Origin: Bacteroidales bacterium UBA1735
Lineage (GTDB): Bacteria; Bacteroidota; Bacteroidia; Bacteroidales; Paludibacteraceae
NCBI GenBank assembly: GCA_002315745.1
Contig: DCID01000017.1
Location: 1 to 9,779, forward strand
Length of the DNA stretch: 9,779 bases
Direction of reading: 5' to 3'
Under the pieces are notes generated by a model that saw only the letters and a program-made list of their open reading frames with translations, had not been told where the DNA came from and searched no databases. This document shows positions 1-7,151 of the stretch, piece by piece; positions within the stretch are counted from its first letter, which is position 1; every line of letters starts with the position of its first letter. A program made the translations under genes and the position numbers.

Positions 1-930
1 ATCGCTATTCAAATGCAGGATATTACCTATAACCAAACCGAACTGGACTTGCGCGGCAATGTGCTCACTAGTTACACCTCAGTCTTGGTGTTAGGCGATG
101 TGGCTAACCTCTTGGACTCCAGCTATGTCAACATGCTGGGCTTGGCGGAACAAACCAAACGCATGGTCGAAGTGGGCGCTGCCGAATCGACTCAATATGA
201 CCAGATCGTGGTCAAAGTGAACACCCTTCGTAACTCGGTACATGCTGCACGTCGTAACTTGCGTTTGGCGCAGGATGCCCTTCGTGTATTGCTCAACGTC
301 AATGGGGAGACCGAACTGATCCTAACCAATACCCTCTCGGAAGTGTTGGATCTAGACAAAGCACTCAGCGTGCTCTTTGAGAACTATGATATCCGCCGCA
401 ACTATAACTATCAGTTGATTGAGAAGAACGTGGAATTGGCGGAGAAGAACGTCATCATGGCAGGTATGGCTTACCTCCCTACTATCGCAGGTTTCTATAA
501 ATATACGGGTCAGTATGGGGATAACGTGTTCACCATGATGTCCTCTCCTAATACCGTGGGTGTCACGTTCTCTATGCCAATCTGGTCAAGCGGTAACCGG
601 GCAGCGGCAGTCAAAGAGAAACAGATCGCACTCCAACAAGCCCAAAACACCTTCTCCCAAACGAAGGATAACCTCGATATTCAGTATCATAACCTGCGCT
701 ACACGTTGGTCAATAACTACGAGACCTACCTCAATGTCAAGGATAATACGGAGGTAACCCAGCGCGTGATGAAGAACATCGCCAATAAATATCAGTGGGG
801 TGCCGCTTCTGCCCTCGAAGTGACCAATGCCAGCAATGACCTTATCACGGCACAGTCGTCTTATGTGAATGCGGTCATGAACTTAGTCGAATCCGCAGTT
901 GAATTAACGAAATTCTTAAATAATGAATAA
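1..930 (+). CDS. TolC-family outer membrane efflux channel, 3' part (5' end outside window)
   Basis: The reading frame is open from base 1 (Ile-Ala-Ile-Gln before the first Met at 13), so the gene is cut by the window edge and the ATG at 13 is not its real start. About 309 C-terminal residues are visible, against roughly 430-480 for the family. They show the long, Ala/Asn/Gln-rich amphipathic helices of the outer membrane factor family, a central beta-strand segment rich in Gly and Tyr (GFYKYTGQYGDN), and the family-typical 'MPIWSSGNRAAAVKEKQIAL' entry into the second helical hairpin. By family, the protein forms a trimeric channel through the outer membrane and periplasm that receives substrate from an RND pump through an adaptor. 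Its stop lies 8 bases inside one possible start of the adaptor gene, so the two are translationally close and in one operon. The substrate cannot be read from the sequence. Confidence 0.93.
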   Translation: MAIQMQDITYNQTELDLRGNVLTSYTSVLVLGDVANLLDSSYVNMLGLAEQTKRMVEVGAAESTQYDQIVVKVNTLRNSVHAARRNLRLAQDALRVLLNVNGETELILTNTLSEVLDLDKALSVLFENYDIRRNYNYQLIEKNVELAEKNVIMAGMAYLPTIAGFYKYTGQYGDNVFTMMSSPNTVGVTFSMPIWSSGNRAAAVKEKQIALQQAQNTFSQTKDNLDIQYHNLRYTLVNNYETYLNVKDNTEVTQRVMKNIANKYQWGAASALEVTNASNDLITAQSSYVNAVMNLVESAVELTKFLNNE

Positions 931-1936
931 TATGAAAAAAGTACTGTACGTATTAGTGGTAGCATTAGCATGCACCGCATGTGGCAAACAGACCGCTACC
1001 GAAGAGCAAGAGAAAGCTCAAGTCGTTAAAACAATGGTGTTACAAGCACGCCCCATCGAGCGTGTCATCAAGGTCTCTACGAACCTGCAAGGCTATCAGA
1101 CCGTCAATGTATCTACCTCTATCATGGGTAAGATCGTCGAACTCTATGTCGAAGTGGGCGACAAGATGCGCAAAGGCGATAGCCTCATGATGATGGATCC
1201 CACGCAGTATAACACCAACGCCATCGCCCTCGCTAACCTCGAAGTAGAGATGACCCGCATGGAGGCATTGCTGCAATCGGGATCGGTCAGCAAACAGTCC
1301 TACGACCAGATGAAGTCGTCTTATGAACAGACCAAGGAACAGGTCGCTTACCTCAAGCGTAACACCTACGTCACGGCCCCCTTCAATGGCGTCATCTCCG
1401 CACGTAACTACGAGCAAGGTGAACTCAACTCGGGTGCACCTATCTTAGTCATCACCGAGACCGACCGCCTCAAGGCACTCATCGCTATCCCGGAGACTTA
1501 TATCCCGAAGGTCAAAGAAGGTATGTCCCTCACCGTCAAGAGTGAGGTCTATCCCGACCGCGAGTTCCCGGCTACCATCGAAGTCGTTTATCCGACCGTC
1601 GATGCCTCTACCCATACCTTCCAATGCAAGGTCGTTATTCCTAATAAAAACCACCTCCTGCGCCCCGGTATGTATGTCACTACCACCCTCGGCTTGGGTA
1701 AGGAGAACACCATCGTCGTGCCTTATCAAACGGTGGAGAAACTGGTGGGAGCCAATGACCGTTACGTCTTCCTCAATAAGGATGGACGTGCACAACGCGT
1801 AGCCGTTAAGTTAGGTCAACGCTTCGATGAAGAGGTAGAAGTGATCGCCCCAGAGATCGTCGATGGTGCAGAATATGTCATCTATGGCCAGCACCGCCTC
1901 GTCGACGGCGTCCTCCTCGATGTGAAAAATAACTAA
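923..1936 (+). CDS. RND efflux periplasmic adaptor (membrane fusion protein), lipoprotein
   Basis: The 337-residue product has the domain order of HlyD/AcrA-type adaptors. There is an N-terminal signal with two candidate lipidation cysteines (Cys17 and Cys20 in ALACTACG), a first lipoyl half around residues 61-92 (MGKIVELYVEVGDKMRKGD), a short alpha-hairpin around 93-145, and a second lipoyl half at 150-179 (VTAPFNGVISARNYEQGEL). A beta-barrel follows at about 185-257 (LRPGMYVTTTLGLG), then a membrane-proximal domain to the C terminus. By family it bridges the inner-membrane pump and the TolC channel. Two starts are possible. ATG 923 overlaps the upstream stop by 8 bases; ATG 932 begins MKKVLYVLV, lies one base after that stop and gives the more typical signal peptide, so it may be the true start. 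The RND pump follows after 13 bases. Confidence 0.95.
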   Translation: MNNMKKVLYVLVVALACTACGKQTATEEQEKAQVVKTMVLQARPIERVIKVSTNLQGYQTVNVSTSIMGKIVELYVEVGDKMRKGDSLMMMDPTQYNTNAIALANLEVEMTRMEALLQSGSVSKQSYDQMKSSYEQTKEQVAYLKRNTYVTAPFNGVISARNYEQGELNSGAPILVITETDRLKALIAIPETYIPKVKEGMSLTVKSEVYPDREFPATIEVVYPTVDASTHTFQCKVVIPNKNHLLRPGMYVTTTLGLGKENTIVVPYQTVEKLVGANDRYVFLNKDGRAQRVAVKLGQRFDEEVEVIAPEIVDGAEYVIYGQHRLVDGVLLDVKNN

Positions 1937-1949
1937 ATAGTACATTATT

Positions 1950-4900
1950 ATGAGTATCTACAAAACTGCCATACAAAAACCTGTCACCACGCTACTGATC
2001 TTCGTAGCGGTGATAGTGATTGGCGTCTTCTGCTACACGCAGCTGCCAATCGATCAGTTCCCCGAGATGGATCCACCCTATATCACGGTGATGACTACCT
2101 ATCCCGGTGCCTCGGCGTCTGAGATAGAAACGAATGTCAGTAAGGTCTTGGAGAATGCCTTGAACTCCACCGACCACCTCAAACACCTCTATTCTACGTC
2201 CAAGGATAATATGTCCATGGTCATGCTGGAGTTAGAGTGGGGATGTAACATCGACGAAGCCGTCAACGACATACGATCGTATGTCGATATGACCAAATCC
2301 AACTTGCCCGACAACTGCGGAACACCGGTCATCTTTAAGTTATCCACCTCGACGATGCCTATCGCCATGTATTCCATCACGGCAGACGAGACGTACCCCG
2401 GTTTGGATAAGATACTGGACGACGAGATCATTCCGCAACTTAACCATGTCAATGGTATAGGAAACATATCCACCTCAGGTGCACCCGATCGTCATGTCTA
2501 TGTGGATATTGACCAGCAGAAGTTAGACGCCTATGGCCTCACCCTCGAACAGGTAGGACAAGTCGTCCAAGCCAATAACCTCAACCTCTCGTCTGGTACA
2601 GTCAAGATGGACAAAGAGCAGTACCAGATGCAGGTGCGTTCCGAGTACATCGAGTCCCGCGAGATAGAAGACCTCATGGTGACTATGCTCCCTACGGGTC
2701 AACAGGTCTTTGTGCGCGATATAGCTACCGTCCGTGATACCATCAAAGACCTCACTTTGGACGAGAAAACGAATGGTCGCGAAGCCGTGCGTCTGGTGAT
2801 CGCCAAGCAGACCGGTGCCAACGCCGTGCAGATCTGTCACGATGTGCGCGAGGAGTTAGACCGCATCCAAAAACAACTGCCTTCCGATGTCAAGATAGAG
2901 AAGATTTACGACTCGTCAGAGACCATCCAGAACTCCATCAATTCGTTGGAGGAATCGGTGCTATATGCCTTGGTGTTCGTCGTGTTAGTCGTCCTCTTCT
3001 TCCTCGGCAAATGGCGTGCAACCATCATCATTGGTATAACCATCCCTATTGCCCTCATTGTGGCATTCGCCTACCTCAAGTTAGTCGATTCGTCACTCAA
3101 CATCATCTCGCTCTGTTCACTCACCATCGCTATCGGTATGGTCGTCGATGATGCGATCGTAGTCTTGGAGAACATCACCCGCCATGTGGAGCGTGGGGAG
3201 AACCCGCGTGAGGCATCTATCTATGCCACCAACGAGGTATGGGTATCCGTTATCGCAACTACCCTCGTGCTCGTCGTCGTGTTCGTACCCCTGACTATGC
3301 TCAATGGTATGGCGGGTATCATGTTCCACGAGTTGGGATGGATAGTGACCATCGTCTGCTGTACGTCCACTATTGTCGCTATCTCGCTCACACCTATGCT
3401 CTGCTCGCGTTTGCTCAAAGCACGTAAGGTGCATGTGGACGAGAATGGTGAACTCATTGATGACGAAGCCAATAGCCAGACCTGGTACGATAAGACGGTC
3501 GTTCGACTGCTGGATAGGGTAGATGAGTGGTATGCGCAATCCTTGCGCTGGTGCTTGCGTCATAAAGCCATCACCCTGCTCATCCTCTTGGCTTTCTTCG
3601 TGGCTTCACTCATCCCTATGTTCTTAGGACAGATCGGTACCGACTTCATGCAGCAGCAGGATAATGCCCGCATCAGTGTTACGGTCAAAGTGCAACGCGG
3701 TACCCGTATCGAAGAAACCCTCAAGACCGCCCGCCAACTCGAGGCTCGCTTCTACGAGTTAGTGCCTGAGATACAACTCATCAACACCTCAGCGGGCTCG
3801 AACGATGACGCCACTATCGCCGCGCTCTTCTCCAACACGATGAACAATAAGATCACCATGACCATCCGTTGTAATAAGAAATGGGAACGTAATCGTTCCA
3901 TCTTCGAGATTGCCGAAGTGCTGCGTCAGGAGATGGCTACCTACCCGGAGATCACCGAGTACCAAGCCACCGTCTCGTCTGGTATGGGCGGTGGTGCTAA
4001 TGGTAATACCGTGGATGTGGAGATATATGGGTACGACTTCGCTACTACCTCACAGTTAGCCGAAGAGTGCCGTCGCCTCTGTCAGCAGTTACCCGGCGCT
4101 CGTGACGTGAAGATATCACGTGAAGACGATCGCCCTGAGATCAAGATCATCGTGGACAAAGAGAAAGCCGCTCGTTTAGGCTTGAGTTCGGCTACCATAT
4201 CGCAGTACCTTCGTTACCGCGTCAATGGTTACTCCGCGGGTTACTTAAAAGAAGATGGTTCGGAGTTCGATATCCTCGTGCGTCTGCAGGAGAAAGACCG
4301 TAACTCCCTCTCCGATATCTACGACCTCACTATCCCAACCGCAATGGGAGGCAAAGTCAAACTGTCCGAGGTCGCTACCATCGGCGAATATTGGGCACCA
4401 CCTACTATCGAGCGTAAGGCACGTCAACGTTATGTCAGCGTGTCTGTCACCCCGTACGAGGTGTCGCTGGGTGAGTTGGCTACGCAGATTGAAGCCAATG
4501 TCCTTCCTAACATGGAGTTCCCGCAGGGCTATACCTATCGTCTCGGCGGTACGTATGAGGATCAAGAAGAGACCTTCTCTAACATGATCTTGTTTGCCAT
4601 GCTCATTATCCTATTGGTTTATATCGTGATGGCAGCAGAGTTTGAGTCTTTCTCTAAACCCTTCTATATCATGTTCTCCATCCCCTTTGCCTTGTCCGGA
4701 GTCATCTTCGCCCTATGGATCACCCATCGTTCGCTCGATATGGTCGGCGCATTGGGCTTAGTGCTATTGATCGGTATTGTGGTGAAGAATGGTATCGTGC
4801 TCGTGGACTATATCAACCTCATGCGCGAACGTGGACATGGATTATATGAAGCCATTGCCCTCTCGGGACAAAGCCGTATCCGTCCGGTGCTCATGACCGC

Positions 4901-5126
4901 CTTCACGACCATCTTAGGTATGGTACCTATGGCAGTATCCACGGGTGAAGGAGCCGAGATGTGGCAACCCTTAGGTATAGTCGTTATCGGTGGTCTAACC
5001 GTCTCTACTTTCTTAACGCTCTATATCGTCCCCGTCCTCTATGGTGCCCTCACCAAGGACGATAGTCAACTCAAACTCGAAGAGAAACATAAACAGTTTA
5101 TCTTCATGAATATTAAAGTGAAATAA
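1950..5126 (+). CDS. RND-family inner membrane efflux pump, HAE1/AcrB type
   Basis: The product is 1058 residues, a normal length for AcrB/MexB-type pumps. The first membrane helix is at about residues 10-30. A large periplasmic porter segment follows (about 35-335), then helices 2-6 (about 337-488), helix 7 (about 540-559), a second porter segment (about 560-875) and helices 8-12 (about 879-1032). The proton-relay residues are present: the Asp pair at 400-401 in GMVVDDAIVVLEN (helix 4) and Lys946 in GIVVKNGIVLVDY (helix 10), matching AcrB Asp407/Asp408 and Lys940. Known family role: a proton-driven trimer exporting drugs, bile salts or other amphiphiles through the adaptor and TolC channel. 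No heavy-metal (CusA-type) signature was noticed, so HAE1 fits better, but the substrate is unknown. The gene appears intact, and only two bases separate its stop from the next start. The layout resembles P. gingivalis PG0538-PG0540 (from memory, the xepCAB pump). Confidence 0.97.
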   Translation: MSIYKTAIQKPVTTLLIFVAVIVIGVFCYTQLPIDQFPEMDPPYITVMTTYPGASASEIETNVSKVLENALNSTDHLKHLYSTSKDNMSMVMLELEWGCNIDEAVNDIRSYVDMTKSNLPDNCGTPVIFKLSTSTMPIAMYSITADETYPGLDKILDDEIIPQLNHVNGIGNISTSGAPDRHVYVDIDQQKLDAYGLTLEQVGQVVQANNLNLSSGTVKMDKEQYQMQVRSEYIESREIEDLMVTMLPTGQQVFVRDIATVRDTIKDLTLDEKTNGREAVRLVIAKQTGANAVQICHDVREELDRIQKQLPSDVKIEKIYDSSETIQNSINSLEESVLYALVFVVLVVLFFLGKWRATIIIGITIPIALIVAFAYLKLVDSSLNIISLCSLTIAIGMVVDDAIVVLENITRHVERGENPREASIYATNEVWVSVIATTLVLVVVFVPLTMLNGMAGIMFHELGWIVTIVCCTSTIVAISLTPMLCSRLLKARKVHVDENGELIDDEANSQTWYDKTVVRLLDRVDEWYAQSLRWCLRHKAITLLILLAFFVASLIPMFLGQIGTDFMQQQDNARISVTVKVQRGTRIEETLKTARQLEARFYELVPEIQLINTSAGSNDDATIAALFSNTMNNKITMTIRCNKKWERNRSIFEIAEVLRQEMATYPEITEYQATVSSGMGGGANGNTVDVEIYGYDFATTSQLAEECRRLCQQLPGARDVKISREDDRPEIKIIVDKEKAARLGLSSATISQYLRYRVNGYSAGYLKEDGSEFDILVRLQEKDRNSLSDIYDLTIPTAMGGKVKLSEVATIGEYWAPPTIERKARQRYVSVSVTPYEVSLGELATQIEANVLPNMEFPQGYTYRLGGTYEDQEETFSNMILFAMLIILLVYIVMAAEFESFSKPFYIMFSIPFALSGVIFALWITHRSLDMVGALGLVLLIGIVVKNGIVLVDYINLMRERGHGLYEAIALSGQSRIRPVLMTAFTTILGMVPMAVSTGEGAEMWQPLGIVVIGGLTVSTFLTLYIVPVLYGALTKDDSQLKLEEKHKQFIFMNIKVK

Positions 5127-5128
5127 CT

Positions 5129-5422
5129 ATGAAGTCTGTAATGATCGTGTTCAACCAAGCGAACACGGAACGCGTAGAATACATGTTAGAACTGTTATCG
5201 ATTCGTGGCTTCACGTTCTTTGAGGACGTGCAAGGCCAGGGATCGGTCACTGGCGAACCTCGTCGCGGTACACATGCATGGCCAGAGATGAACTCGGCTG
5301 TCATCACCGTCGTGCCCGACGACAAAGTAGAGCCCCTCTTAGAGGCTGTCCGTAAGTTAGATAAACGCAATGAAGAAGTAGGCGTCAAAGCCTTCGTCTG
5401 GACGATTGATCAGATGGTATAG
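5129..5422 (+). CDS. PII-like small protein linked to the RND pump (PG0541-like)
   Basis: The 97-residue protein follows the pump gene by two bases, so translation is probably coupled. Its predicted order, strand (MKSVMIVFNQ), helix (about 12-26), strand (27-35), loop, strand (55-62), helix (67-82), strand (86-94), is the ferredoxin-like fold of PII/GlnB proteins. The segment IRGFTFFEDVQGQG resembles the PII strand leading to the T-loop, with a Gly-x-Gly at 36-38. The following loop, about residues 38-54, carries GEPRRGTHAWPEMN and is shorter than a classical GlnB T-loop; the Tyr modified in enteric GlnB is not evident. True PII proteins sense ATP/ADP/2-oxoglutarate and often bind a transporter (GlnK-AmtB). 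From memory, members of this group are named transporter-associated proteins after P. gingivalis PG0541. Ligand and partner are unknown; a role as pump regulator or sensor is inference. Its 3' end overlaps the convergent YigZ-like gene by 13 bases. Confidence 0.85.
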   Translation: MKSVMIVFNQANTERVEYMLELLSIRGFTFFEDVQGQGSVTGEPRRGTHAWPEMNSAVITVVPDDKVEPLLEAVRKLDKRNEEVGVKAFVWTIDQMV

Positions 5423-5766
5423 TGGGCTAGGGCATCCTTGGTCGCTTCGCGGTAGGCAACCATCAGCCCACCTGTACCGAGCAACGTCCCTCCGAAATAG
5501 CGCACCACCACCACGAGGATATTATCTAACCCCTTGGCATCTATCGTGCGCAGGATAGGAACACCCGCCGTCCCGTGGGGTTCACCATCATCTTTCGTGC
5601 GGAATAGATTAGTACCTAAACGGTAGGCATAGCATACATGCCGAGCGTCATGGTACTTTTTTTTGTACCATGCAATCCGCTCTTTAGCCTGCTCCTCATT
5701 CTCAATCGGCTCCGCAAACGCTAAGAACTTCGACCCTCTGTCCTTATATATCCCTTCTGCAATCAT
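5410..5766 (-). CDS. YigZ/IMPACT-family protein, N-terminal domain only
   Basis: The 118-residue product matches the N-terminal domain of the YigZ/IMPACT (UPF0029) family: EGIYKDRGSKFLAF at 4-17, DARHVCYAYRLG at 40-51, DDGEPHGTAGVPIL at 59-72 and VVVVRYFGGTLLGTGGL at 85-101. Bacterial YigZ proteins are usually about 200 residues and carry a second, C-terminal ferredoxin-like domain (DUF1949), which is absent here. The protein stops shortly after the N-domain, within a 13-base convergent overlap with the PII-like gene. The N terminus is also about ten residues shorter than usual; an in-frame TGA four codons upstream fixes the limit, and ATG 5766 is the only plausible start. The biochemical role of the bacterial family is poorly defined; eukaryotic IMPACT acts in translation control. 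It could be a functional one-domain form or a decayed gene; the conserved motifs look intact. An A8 run within a perfect hairpin lies inside the gene. Confidence 0.9.
   Translation of the reverse strand: MIAEGIYKDRGSKFLAFAEPIENEEQAKERIAWYKKKYHDARHVCYAYRLGTNLFRTKDDGEPHGTAGVPILRTIDAKGLDNILVVVVRYFGGTLLGTGGLMVAYREATKDALAHYTI
5649..5672. repeat. Perfect 8-base inverted repeat with T8/A8 loop inside the YigZ-like gene
   Basis: On the + strand, catggtac is followed by eight T and then gtaccatg: two perfect complementary 8-base arms around a homopolymer loop. On the coding strand it reads through residues 32-40 as Ala-Trp-Tyr-Lys-Lys-Lys-Tyr-His-Asp. It is a cruciform or slippage-prone structure within coding sequence. 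A terminator role is unlikely because the T run is in the loop, not after the stem. Confidence 0.8.
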
Positions 5767-5798
5767 ATTTACTATTCAGTGACACAAGACGCTCTCGC

Positions 5799-5816
5799 GG
5801 ATGTTGACCAACATCC
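5799..5816. repeat. Intergenic 8-2-8 inverted repeat upstream of the YigZ-like gene
   Basis: In the 79-base gap between the C1 peptidase stop (5846) and the YigZ-like start (5766), the + strand reads ggatgttg-ac-caacatcc, a perfect inverted repeat with 8-base arms. In RNA it would give a 7-bp stem with a 4-base loop. No T run follows on either strand, so it is not a classical terminator. The near-zero spacing would suit a dimeric DNA-binding protein or a processing hairpin. The rest of the gap shows nothing recognisable and no convincing Bacteroidota -7/-33 promoter pair. Confidence 0.55.
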
Positions 5817-5845
5817 CGGACTCTAGGCTGCCGCAATGCAAAAAT

Positions 5846-7108
5846 CTAATGTATTCCTAGTTTCCGCTTCGTGGGCTCCGGGATGGCATTCTTGTTGATC
5901 AGCAGGTTGATGGTCTTGTAGCGCACAAACGCCTCTGTCACGTACCATATTCCCTTGTAGTCGGACTTAACCGTGCCCCACGAGTTCTTGACCATGTAAT
6001 ATTTCTTGCCATTCTGATCCTTCGCAATACCGAAGATCACCATACCGTGATCGTCCGTCGTCTCCCAGTTATCAAAACCCTGCTGCCGCAACTCCTGCGT
6101 GATCACTTTCTCCGGCAGAGGCTTAGCAGTCAGTTTCTTTTTCTTCTCGGTACTGGTCAATCCTAACCACTTAGCCATATCTGATCCCGTCACATCCACA
6201 CTCTCTTCCTCGGGGATCTGACCGATGCCTTTGCGCGAGAAACCTTCTTCGCTTACGTCCGCTGCCCACACCATCGTGTAACCATTGGCAATAGCGAAAT
6301 CGACTACCTCCATCATTTCGTCTAACGGCAGGTTATAACTCATACCCAATCGCCAGTTGTCTGGCACTTCGACCGCGAACTTACTATAGAAAGGATGGTG
6401 TGTGAACGATGTGAGACTCACGTAGTGACTAGCATCCAAACCCAACGACTCGGCGTAGGTCTTGGGCGAATAGAGTTCGCCATCGATGGTGAACGTGTCT
6501 GGACATTGCCCCAGATACGTATCCAAGAGCGACTGAAATCCTTTCGTCCATACGGGCGTCAGACGCTTGATACCCGAAGTAGTCAAGGCTTTGACATAGC
6601 CGCCCATCAATGCATCTAACTCTTGATGCACCGGTAAGGTGTCCGCTTTGGTCGTCCCATATTGAATACCCGGCATCTTGTACTGTGGCACGAATCCGTA
6701 GTTATCCAAGCAGTATAGCACATCGTAAGCACTACCACCACCCGCAAACTTCACATCTCCGTACATGCGCACACAGTACTGAGCACGATCCATCATCGTC
6801 TTGCTCACGACGTACATCTCGCTCAAGTCAATCTCCGACTGACCCATACGCAGTAACTCGGCTTCGAAGAAGCCCAAACCTGAGAATGCCCAACATGTGC
6901 CGCTCTTGAACTGGTCTTTGACCGAAGTGATAGGTACACTATCAATCGTCGTAAACACAAACCCTTTCGCCGTGTCTTTCGCAACACTATCGGCTTTAAC
7001 GACCACACTATCCACCGGTGCTACCAGACTGTCCACGCGTGCAATGACGCTGTCTAATGCTACGCTATCCATCGCGATAGCCATAGCGATAATACTTAGT
7101 ATCTTCAT
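5846..7108 (-). CDS. C1B-family (bleomycin hydrolase/aminopeptidase C-like) cysteine peptidase
   Basis: The 420-residue product carries the papain-type catalytic set: Gln66 and Cys72 in VKDQFKSGTCWAFSG, His354 in DDHGMVIFGIA and Asn375 in MVKNSWG. Motif spacing and length fit the bleomycin hydrolase/aminopeptidase C subfamily (C1B), intracellular in most organisms but often with an export signal in Bacteroidales. The N terminus here (MKILSIIAMAIAM) is a short hydrophobic stretch that could be a minimal signal peptide; no lipobox Cys is present. Residues 14-48 form a low-complexity linker of Asp-Ser-Val repeats, four of them spaced exactly seven residues apart, before the catalytic domain begins at about residue 50. 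The start is fixed by an in-frame TAG two codons upstream. A hydrolytic role on peptides is well supported; substrate and location are not. It is the fourth gene of the - strand cluster, 32 bases after wbqC. Confidence 0.93.
   Translation of the reverse strand: MKILSIIAMAIAMDSVALDSVIARVDSLVAPVDSVVVKADSVAKDTAKGFVFTTIDSVPITSVKDQFKSGTCWAFSGLGFFEAELLRMGQSEIDLSEMYVVSKTMMDRAQYCVRMYGDVKFAGGGSAYDVLYCLDNYGFVPQYKMPGIQYGTTKADTLPVHQELDALMGGYVKALTTSGIKRLTPVWTKGFQSLLDTYLGQCPDTFTIDGELYSPKTYAESLGLDASHYVSLTSFTHHPFYSKFAVEVPDNWRLGMSYNLPLDEMMEVVDFAIANGYTMVWAADVSEEGFSRKGIGQIPEEESVDVTGSDMAKWLGLTSTEKKKKLTAKPLPEKVITQELRQQGFDNWETTDDHGMVIFGIAKDQNGKKYYMVKNSWGTVKSDYKGIWYVTEAFVRYKTINLLINKNAIPEPTKRKLGIH
6983..7054 (-). 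repeat. Degenerate 21-base repeat encoding Asp-Ser-Val heptads in the peptidase linker
   Basis: Asp-Ser-(Val/Leu) occurs at residues 19, 26, 33 and 40, a strict seven-residue (21-base) period, with extra DSV at 14 and 57. Bases differ between units (tgtcc, tatcc, tgtct and similar on the + strand), so the repeat is kept more at the protein than the DNA level. It lies between the hydrophobic N terminus and the catalytic domain and probably forms a flexible or coiled spacer. Confidence 0.6.
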
Positions 7109-7114
7109 AATCTA

Positions 7115-7151
7115 TTTCAAATTTTCAAACTCTCAAACTCTCAAACTCTCA
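7115..7151. repeat. Octamer microsatellite across the wbqC stop and wbqC-peptidase gap
   Basis: On the + strand, units are tttcaaat, tttcaaac, tctcaaac, tctcaaac and a partial tctca: four eight-base units plus a remnant, decaying towards the peptidase start. The array fills most of the 32-base intergenic gap and runs into the last codons of wbqC; the wbqC TGA (7143-7141) lies inside a unit. Copy-number change would alter the distance to the peptidase start and possibly its translation. Confidence 0.85.

Noticed and set aside
1..12. Truncated or frameshifted TolC gene
   Set aside because: The frame is open to base 1, so the missing N terminus is explained by the window edge, not by a mutation.
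1040..1417. Antisense open frame in the adaptor gene
   Set aside because: Opposite a complete, well-supported gene with clear lipoyl motifs; no start signal or family resemblance.
3117..3563. 148-residue open frame on the - strand within the RND pump gene
   Set aside because: It lies wholly within a strongly supported pump gene in antisense, has no recognisable motif, and reads like the antisense of membrane-helix codons.
5649..5672. Intrinsic terminator for the pump operon
   Set aside because: The T run is in the loop rather than after the stem, and the structure is over 200 bases beyond the last gene and inside another ORF.
6395..6909. Two + strand open frames opposite the C1 peptidase
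   Set aside because: They are antisense to a gene with an intact catalytic set and show no protein-family features.
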